A DNA stretch of 64,000 nucleotides, taken from the NCBI RefSeq assembly GCF_030272895.1, contig NZ_JALRNF010000007.1:62001-126000 (forward strand). The letters run 5' to 3'. Below the pieces are notes generated by a model. That model saw only the letters and a list, made by a program, of their open reading frames with translations, did no database searches and had not been told where the DNA came from. The position numbers were made by a program, and so were the translations under genes. Below, piece by piece: positions 57,914-64,000 of this stretch. Source of the stretch: Pseudomonas sp. BGr12 (GTDB lineage: Bacteria > Pseudomonadota > Gammaproteobacteria > Pseudomonadales > Pseudomonadaceae). Numbering within the stretch: the stretch's first letter is position 1; every line of letters starts with the position of its first letter.

Positions 57914-59833
57914 ATGGGCAAAATCATCGGTATCGACCTGGGGACTACCAACTCCTGCGTCTCGATCCTGGAAAACGGCAACGTCAAGGTCATCGAAAAC
58001 GCCGAAGGCGCGCGCACCACGCCGTCGATCATCGCGTACGCCAACGATGGCGAGATCCTGGTTGGCCAGTCGGCCAAGCGTCAGGCCGTCACCAACCCGC
58101 ACAACACCCTGTACGCGGTAAAACGTCTGATCGGCCGTCGCTTCGACGAAGACGTCGTGCAGAAAGACATCCAGATGGTTCCGTACAAGATCGTCAAGGC
58201 TGACAACAGCGACGCCTGGGTCGAAGTAAACGGCCAGAAAATGGCACCGCCACAGATCTCCGCCGAGATCCTGAAGAAGATGAAGAAGACCGCCGAAGAC
58301 TACCTCGGCGAGCCTGTCACCGAAGCGGTCATCACCGTTCCGGCCTACTTCAACGACAGCCAGCGCCAGGCCACCAAGGATGCCGGTCGCATCGCCGGTC
58401 TGGACGTCAAGCGCATCATCAACGAGCCAACCGCAGCCGCACTGGCCTACGGCATGGACAAGGCCAAGGGCGATCACACTGTGATCGTTTACGACCTGGG
58501 TGGCGGTACCTTCGACGTGTCGGTGATCGAGATCGCTGAAGTCGACGGCGAGCACCAGTTCGAAGTACTGGCCACCAACGGTGACACCTTCCTCGGTGGT
58601 GAAGACTTCGACATCCGTCTGATCGACTACCTCGTCGACGAGTTCAAGAAAGAAAGCGGCATGAACCTCAAGGGTGACCCGCTGGCCATGCAGCGCCTGA
58701 AAGAAGCCGCTGAGAAGGCCAAGATCGAGCTGTCCTCGAGCCAGCAGACCGACGTCAACCTGCCGTACATCACTGCAGATGCCACCGGTCCGAAGCACCT
58801 GAACGTGAAGATCTCCCGCGCCAAGCTGGAATCGCTGGTCGAAGACCTGGTTCAGCGCACCATCGAGCCATGCCGCATCGCCATGAAGGACGCCGGTATC
58901 GACGTCAGCAAGATCGACGACGTGATCCTGGTCGGTGGCCAGACCCGTATGCCAATGGTGCAGAAGGCTGTTGCCGACTTCTTCGGCAAGGAAGCACGCA
59001 AGGACGTCAACCCGGACGAAGCGGTTGCCATGGGTGCTGCCATCCAGGGCGCGGTACTGGCCGGTGACGTGAAAGACGTACTGCTGCTGGACGTCAGCCC
59101 GCTGACCCTGGGTATCGAAACCATGGGCGGCGTGATGACTGCGCTGATCGAGAAGAACACCACCATCCCGACCAAGAAGTCGCAGGTGTTCTCGACTGCC
59201 GATGACAACCAGAGCGCTGTGACCATTCACGTGCTGCAGGGTGAGCGCAAGCAGGCTTCGCAGAACAAGTCCCTGGGCAAGTTCGACCTGGCCGAGATTC
59301 CACCAGCACCACGTGGCGTGCCACAAATCGAAGTGACCTTCGACATCGACGCCAACGGCATCCTGCACGTAGGCGCCAAGGACAAGGCCACCGGCAAGAC
59401 CCAGTCGATCGTGATCAAGGCCAACTCCGGTCTGTCTGACGAAGAAATTCAACAGATGATCCGCGACGCCGAAGCGAACTCGGAAGAAGACCGCAAGTTC
59501 GAAGAGCTGGCCGCTGCCCGTAACCAGGGTGATGCACTGGTTCACTCGACTCGCAAGATGGTCGCTGACGCCGGTGACAAGGTCACTGCCGAAGAGAAGG
59601 CCGCGATCGAAGCTGCCGTCGTTGCGCTGGAAGTCGCTGTAAAAGGCGACGACAAGGCTGCCATCGACGCCAAGGTCGAAGAGCTGTCGAAAGTATCGGC
59701 TCCGGTTGCCCAGAAGATGTACGCCGAGCAGCAAGCCGAGCAGCCTCAGGGTGGTGCCCAGCAGCACGCTGAAGAAGCGAAGCACGACGACGTCGTCGAC
59801 GCCGAGTTCGAAGAAGTCAAAGACAACAAGTAA
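57914..59833 (+). CDS. dnaK: Chaperone DnaK (Hsp70)
   Basis: A 639-residue Hsp70. The ATPase domain begins [16 protein letters not shown] and has [50 protein letters not shown] and [11 protein letters not shown]. The linker is [19 protein letters not shown]. The substrate domain and helical lid end in a Gln/Ala-rich tail and the EEVKDNK C-terminus. It works with GrpE and DnaJ from the adjacent genes. Besides read-through from grpE it has its own sigma-32 promoter. Confidence 0.98.
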   Translation: MGKIIGIDLGTTNSCVSILENGNVKVIENAEGARTTPSIIAYANDGEILVGQSAKRQAVTNPHNTLYAVKRLIGRRFDEDVVQKDIQMVPYKIVKADNSDAWVEVNGQKMAPPQISAEILKKMKKTAEDYLGEPVTEAVITVPAYFNDSQRQATKDAGRIAGLDVKRIINEPTAAALAYGMDKAKGDHTVIVYDLGGGTFDVSVIEIAEVDGEHQFEVLATNGDTFLGGEDFDIRLIDYLVDEFKKESGMNLKGDPLAMQRLKEAAEKAKIELSSSQQTDVNLPYITADATGPKHLNVKISRAKLESLVEDLVQRTIEPCRIAMKDAGIDVSKIDDVILVGGQTRMPMVQKAVADFFGKEARKDVNPDEAVAMGAAIQGAVLAGDVKDVLLLDVSPLTLGIETMGGVMTALIEKNTTIPTKKSQVFSTADDNQSAVTIHVLQGERKQASQNKSLGKFDLAEIPPAPRGVPQIEVTFDIDANGILHVGAKDKATGKTQSIVIKANSGLSDEEIQQMIRDAEANSEEDRKFEELAAARNQGDALVHSTRKMVADAGDKVTAEEKAAIEAAVVALEVAVKGDDKAAIDAKVEELSKVSAPVAQKMYAEQQAEQPQGGAQQHAEEAKHDDVVDAEFEEVKDNK

Positions 59834-60042
59834 TTGCTACAGGTTGTCGGCCGGTTGACTGCTTTCTAGTGGTTGGCTGGTAGGATGTCGCCGCGCGGGG
59901 GCTTGCTCCCGCGTTGGCGTGTCTGGAATACCCGAATTTTTACAGCATTTGTCGTGCTTCCTGGAGGGGGTGAGGCAGGTGCTGGCGGCACCGCGCGATA
60001 TGCGCAGAGGTTTGCCGAACGTCCTCAAGAGTGCAAAGACTT

Positions 60043-61167
60043 ATGGCAAAGCGTGACTATTACGAAGTTCTGGGAGTTGAGCGCGGCTCCAGTGAATCGG
60101 ACCTGAAGAAGGCCTATCGCCGTCTGGCGATGAAGCATCACCCGGACCGTAATCCTGATGACAAAGAGTCGGAAGAGAAATTCAAGGAAGCCAACGAGGC
60201 TTACGAAGTTCTTTCCGATGCCAGCAAGCGTGCCGCCTACGACCAGTACGGTCATGCCGGCGTCGACCCGAGCATGGGTGGTGGCGGTGCGGGCTTTGGT
60301 GGTGCGAACTTCTCCGATATTTTCGGTGACGTCTTCAGCGACTTCTTCGGTGGCGGCCGGGGCGGCTCGCGCGGTGGTGCCCAACGTGGCAGCGACCTGC
60401 GCTACACCCTGGAGCTGAACCTGGAAGAAGCTGTGCGCGGCACCACGGTAAATATCCGTGTGCCGACGCTGGTCAACTGCAAGCCGTGCGACGGCTCCGG
60501 AGCCAAGCAAGGCTCGTCGCCATCGACCTGCCCGACCTGTGGCGGTATCGGTCAGGTGCGCATGCAGCAGGGCTTTTTCTCGGTCCAGCAGACCTGCCCC
60601 CGTTGCCACGGCCAGGGCAAGATCATCACCGACCCGTGCAGCTCCTGCCATGGCGAGGGCCGTGTCGAAGAGTACAAGACCCTGTCGGTCAAGGTGCCGG
60701 CTGGCGTCGATACCGGCGACCGCATTCGTCTGTCCGGCGAGGGCGAGGCGGGCTCCCACGGCGGGCCGACCGGTGACCTGTACGTTGTGATCAACGTGCG
60801 CGAACACCCGATCTTCCAGCGTGATGGCAAGCATCTGTACTGCGAAGTGCCGATCAGCTACACCGATGCCGCCCTGGGTGGCGAGCTGGAAGTGCCGACC
60901 CTCGACGGTCGGGTCAAGCTGAAGATCCCGGAAGGCACCCAGACCGGCAAGCAGTTCCGTCTGCGCGGCAAGGGCGTGGCCCCGGTTCGCGGCGGTGGTG
61001 CCGGTGACCTGATGTGCCGGGTGGCGGTCGAAACCCCGGTCAACCTCAGTCGTCGCCAGCGCGAGCTGCTTGAAGAGCTGCGCGATTCGCTGGAAGGCGA
61101 CAGTTCCCATTCGCCCAAGGCCAGTGGCTGGTTCGAGGGTGTGAAACGCTTCTTCGGCGACTTGTAA
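60043..61167 (+). CDS. dnaJ: Chaperone DnaJ (Hsp40)
   Basis: A 374-residue class I J-protein. The J-domain has HPD in [11 protein letters not shown] (about 31-36). A Gly/Phe-rich linker ([30 protein letters not shown]) follows. Four zinc-finger repeats read [24 protein letters not shown] and CSSCHGEG, and the C-terminal client-binding domains close the protein. The ATG at 60043 ([10 protein letters not shown]) is the family start. It lies 209 bp after dnaK. That gap has a small GC hairpin (about 59894-59913) but no clear sigma-32 promoter. Confidence 0.98.
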   Translation: MAKRDYYEVLGVERGSSESDLKKAYRRLAMKHHPDRNPDDKESEEKFKEANEAYEVLSDASKRAAYDQYGHAGVDPSMGGGGAGFGGANFSDIFGDVFSDFFGGGRGGSRGGAQRGSDLRYTLELNLEEAVRGTTVNIRVPTLVNCKPCDGSGAKQGSSPSTCPTCGGIGQVRMQQGFFSVQQTCPRCHGQGKIITDPCSSCHGEGRVEEYKTLSVKVPAGVDTGDRIRLSGEGEAGSHGGPTGDLYVVINVREHPIFQRDGKHLYCEVPISYTDAALGGELEVPTLDGRVKLKIPEGTQTGKQFRLRGKGVAPVRGGGAGDLMCRVAVETPVNLSRRQRELLEELRDSLEGDSSHSPKASGWFEGVKRFFGDL

Positions 61168-61177
61168 GAAGGAATAG

Positions 61178-61984
<807 letters not shown>

Positions 61985-61997
61985 TTGCAACACCCCT

Positions 61998-62070
61998 GTG
62001 GGGGCGGGCTTGCCCCGCGATTGCGGTGTACCAGGCACATCGCAATCGCGGGGCAAGCCCGCTCCCACAG
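61998..62070. repeat. REP pair in the reverse arrangement
   Basis: Arms at 61998-62025 and 62041-62070 are inverted REP cores extended to about 28 bp. Here the CCCAC ends point outward and the CGCGAT ends inward, the reverse of the other pairs in the window. It lies just before the carA leader. Confidence 0.93.
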
Positions 62071-62080
62071 AGCCCTCCCC

Positions 62081-62149
62081 ATGCGCTCTGTCGCATTCCT
62101 GCGCCTTTCAGGCACATCAGTGGTAGACCAAAAAAGCGTTTTTCTGTAA
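62081..62149 (+). CDS. Possible 22-residue leader peptide ahead of carA
   Basis: An ATG at 62081 opens a 22-codon frame that ends in TAA at 62147-62149, about 50 bp before the intrinsic terminator at 62199-62237. No strong ribosome binding site is visible, because the REP arm lies directly upstream, and the real transcript start could be downstream of this frame. It is listed because short leader frames with terminators are the layout of attenuation control. Confidence 0.25.
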   Translation: MRSVAFLRLSGTSVVDQKSVFL

Positions 62150-62198
62150 GCTACAGCTTTAGTGTGTCCACTAAAAGCGCGCAGATAATTCGACGAAG

Positions 62199-62237
62199 AA
62201 AGCGGGGTGACGTGTCTATACGTCATTCCGCTTTTTT
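62199..62237 (+). terminator. Intrinsic terminator/attenuator candidate in the carA leader
   Basis: AAAGCGG (62199-62205) pairs with CCGCTTT (62228-62234), GG (62206-62207) wobbles with TT (62226-62227), and TGACGT (62208-62213) pairs with ACGTCA (62220-62225). This gives a 15-bp stem, loop GTCTAT, then a T-run. It ends 45 bp before the carA start. Confidence 0.8.
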
Positions 62238-62282
62238 GCAACCTGCGATCGCCCCTTCAGGCTTGATTTACGGGAGGTCTTC

Positions 62283-63419
62283 TTGACTAAGCCAGCCATA
62301 CTCGCCCTTGCCGATGGCAGCATTTTTCGCGGTGAAGCCATTGGAGCCGACGGTCAGACCGTTGGTGAGGTGGTGTTCAACACCGCAATGACCGGCTATC
62401 AGGAAATCCTGACTGACCCTTCCTATGCGCAGCAAATCGTTACCCTGACTTACCCGCACATCGGCAACACCGGCACCACCCCGGAAGATGCCGAATCCGA
62501 CCGCGTCTGGTCGGCCGGCCTGGTGATTCGCGATCTGCCCCTGATTGCGAGCAACTGGCGTAACAAGCAGTCCCTGCCTGATTACCTCAAGGCCAACAAC
62601 GTGGTGGCGATCGCCGGTATCGACACCCGTCGCCTGACGCGCATCCTGCGTGAGAAGGGCGCGCAGAACGGTTGCATCCTGGCTGGCGACAACATCAGCG
62701 AAGAAGCAGCAATCGCCGCCGCTCGCGGTTTCCCTGGCCTGAAGGGCATGGACCTGGCGAAGGTCGTCAGCACCAAGAACAGCTACGAGTGGAACTCCAG
62801 CGTCTGGGAGCTGAAGACCGACAGCCACGCGACCATCGACGCCGCCCAGCTGCCTTACCACGTGGTTGCCTACGACTTCGGCGTCAAGCTGAACATCCTG
62901 CGCATGCTGGTTGCCCGCGGCTGCCGCCTGACCGTGGTGCCGGCGCAAACCCCGGCCAGCGAAGTCCTGGCGCTCAACCCCGATGGCGTGTTCCTGTCCA
63001 ACGGCCCTGGCGATCCGGAGCCATGCGACTACGCGATCCAGGCGATCAAGGACATCCTCGAAACCGAGATCCCGGTGTTCGGTATCTGCCTGGGTCACCA
63101 GCTGCTGGCCCTGGCCTCCGGTGCCAAGACCGTGAAGATGGGTCATGGCCACCACGGCGCCAACCACCCGGTCCAGGACCTGGATACCGGCGTTGTGATG
63201 ATCACCAGCCAGAACCACGGCTTTGCGGTTGACGAAGCGACCCTGCCGGGTAACGTGCGCGCCATCCACAAGTCGCTGTTCGACGGTACCCTGCAGGGCA
63301 TCGAGCGCACCGACAAGAGCGCCTTCAGCTTCCAGGGCCACCCTGAAGCCAGCCCGGGCCCGACCGACGTCGCGCCACTGTTCGACCGTTTCATCGATGC
63401 CATGGCCAAGCGCCGCTGA
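62283..63419 (+). CDS. carA: Carbamoyl-phosphate synthase small subunit CarA
   Basis: The 378-residue glutaminase subunit that feeds ammonia to CarB for carbamoyl phosphate (arginine and pyrimidine synthesis). The N-terminal domain is followed by a class I glutamine amidotransferase domain with [16 protein letters not shown] (catalytic Cys) and [11 protein letters not shown] (catalytic His and Glu). The start is TTG at 62283, five bases after GGAGG. No in-frame ATG fits the conserved N-terminus ([20 protein letters not shown]). Its leader carries a terminator. Confidence 0.96.
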   Translation: MTKPAILALADGSIFRGEAIGADGQTVGEVVFNTAMTGYQEILTDPSYAQQIVTLTYPHIGNTGTTPEDAESDRVWSAGLVIRDLPLIASNWRNKQSLPDYLKANNVVAIAGIDTRRLTRILREKGAQNGCILAGDNISEEAAIAAARGFPGLKGMDLAKVVSTKNSYEWNSSVWELKTDSHATIDAAQLPYHVVAYDFGVKLNILRMLVARGCRLTVVPAQTPASEVLALNPDGVFLSNGPGDPEPCDYAIQAIKDILETEIPVFGICLGHQLLALASGAKTVKMGHGHHGANHPVQDLDTGVVMITSQNHGFAVDEATLPGNVRAIHKSLFDGTLQGIERTDKSAFSFQGHPEASPGPTDVAPLFDRFIDAMAKRR

Positions 63420-63447
63420 GCACCTGGCGAGAAGGCCCTGGACCGGT

Positions 63448-63495
63448 GCAAGCCGCGTTCAGGTGCCGCCCCCACGATTGTTCAATGCGGCTTGC
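63448..63495 (+). other. carA-carB intercistronic hairpin
   Basis: GCAAGCCGC (63448-63456) and GCGGCTTGC (63487-63495) are perfect inverted repeats around a 30-bp loop inside the 106-bp carA-carB gap. There is no T-run, so it is more likely an mRNA structure than a terminator. Confidence 0.55.
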
Positions 63496-63525
63496 CGACT
63501 GACCTGCGGAATTGAGTGACAACCC

Positions 63526-64000
63526 ATGCCAAAACGTACAGACATTAAAAGCATCCTGATTCTCGGCGCTGGCCCGATCGTGATCGGCCAGGCCTGCGAA
63601 TTCGACTACTCCGGCGCCCAGGCGTGCAAAGCCCTGCGCGAGGAAGGTTTCCGCGTCATCCTGGTGAACTCCAACCCGGCCACCATCATGACCGACCCGG
63701 CCATGGCCGACGCCACCTACATCGAGCCGATCAAGTGGCAATCGGTGGCCAAGATCATCGAGAAAGAGCGTCCTGACGCGCTGCTGCCGACCATGGGTGG
63801 CCAGACTGCCCTGAACTGCGCCCTGGACCTGGAGCGCGAAGGCGTCCTGGAAAAGTTCGGCGTGGAAATGATCGGTGCCAACGCCGACACCATCGACAAG
63901 GCCGAAGACCGTTCGCGCTTTGACAAGGCGATGAAGGACATTGGTCTGGAGTGCCCGCGCTCCGGTATCGCCCACAGCATGGAAGAAGCCAACGCCGTCC
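63526..64000 (+). CDS. carB: Carbamoyl-phosphate synthase large subunit CarB, truncated by window end
   Basis: The N-terminal 158 residues of the ammonia-dependent synthase. [57 protein letters not shown] is the start of the first carboxyphosphate ATP-grasp half. The sequence continues to the window end without a stop. It is in tandem with carA after a 106-bp gap, the usual carAB operon, here without the intervening frame reported in some pseudomonads. Confidence 0.97.
   Translation, partial: MPKRTDIKSILILGAGPIVIGQACEFDYSGAQACKALREEGFRVILVNSNPATIMTDPAMADATYIEPIKWQSVAKIIEKERPDALLPTMGGQTALNCALDLEREGVLEKFGVEMIGANADTIDKAEDRSRFDKAMKDIGLECPRSGIAHSMEEANAV

Overview
The window is a stretch of ordinary chromosome from a high-GC Pseudomonas, most likely of the P. 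putida/P. fluorescens lineage. This rests on the gene content and order: miaB next to phoH; hemL-thiE-thiD with a divergent LadS-type kinase; lldPD plus an Fe-S D-lactate dehydrogenase with lldR; smpB-ratA-rnfH-bamE-fur-recN; grpE-dnaK-dnaJ-dapB-carA-carB. It also rests on many copies of the Pseudomonas REP palindrome (GCGGGGCAAGCCCGCTCCYAC). No prophage, transposase, IS element, CRISPR array, rRNA or tRNA was seen. The one classical RNA gene is tmRNA.

Layout. 1-6000: partial phoH, miaB, a DUF1820 protein, a Sel1-repeat protein, hemL, thiE and thiD. 6200-12300: a LadS-like 7TM sensor kinase without a receiver domain, an AidB-type acyl-CoA dehydrogenase, amn, rluE and a small membrane protein. 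12400-25500: two Lrp/AsnC regulators, a strong candidate for a structured small RNA (about 12980-13175), fieF with a lipoprotein, the helicases hrpB and rhlE, an NYN-domain protein, a DEDD exonuclease, an EamA exporter and a TIGR03862-type flavoprotein. 24600-26930: six perfect DnaA boxes. 25600-30900: a deacetylase-fold protein, a one-domain EamA protein, a PAP2 phosphatase with a membrane-anchored histidine phosphatase, a GNAT protein, tesB and a HAD hydrolase. 30900-35000: an iron-starvation ECF sigma/FecR/TonB-receptor unit behind a Fur box. 35100-37640: a zinc-free MDR oxidoreductase and an aromatic amino acid type permease.

37800-44850 is the most distinctive accessory block. An AhpD-like gene is followed by a five-gene branched-chain-amino-acid-type ABC importer and an OprD-family porin. 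The AhpD-like gene and the importer are each preceded by a near-identical palindrome (ACGTTWACGTWAACGT), so one regulator not seen in the window probably controls both. The substrate is unknown.

45000-64000 is core genome. It holds tmRNA and, 7.4 kb away, its partner smpB; lactate uptake and oxidation with an LldR-type operator; the ratA-rnfH pair; bamE and fur divergent; recN behind a LexA box; and the heat-shock genes with two textbook sigma-32 promoters, one of which overlaps the grpE stop codon. The end holds dapB and carAB, with a leader containing a 22-codon reading frame and an intrinsic terminator ahead of the TTG-started carA. carB runs off the window.

No wholly new multi-gene system is proven here. 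The best leads are the cluster of DnaA boxes, the unidentified structured RNA, the receiver-less LadS, the palindrome-controlled importer and the carA leader.
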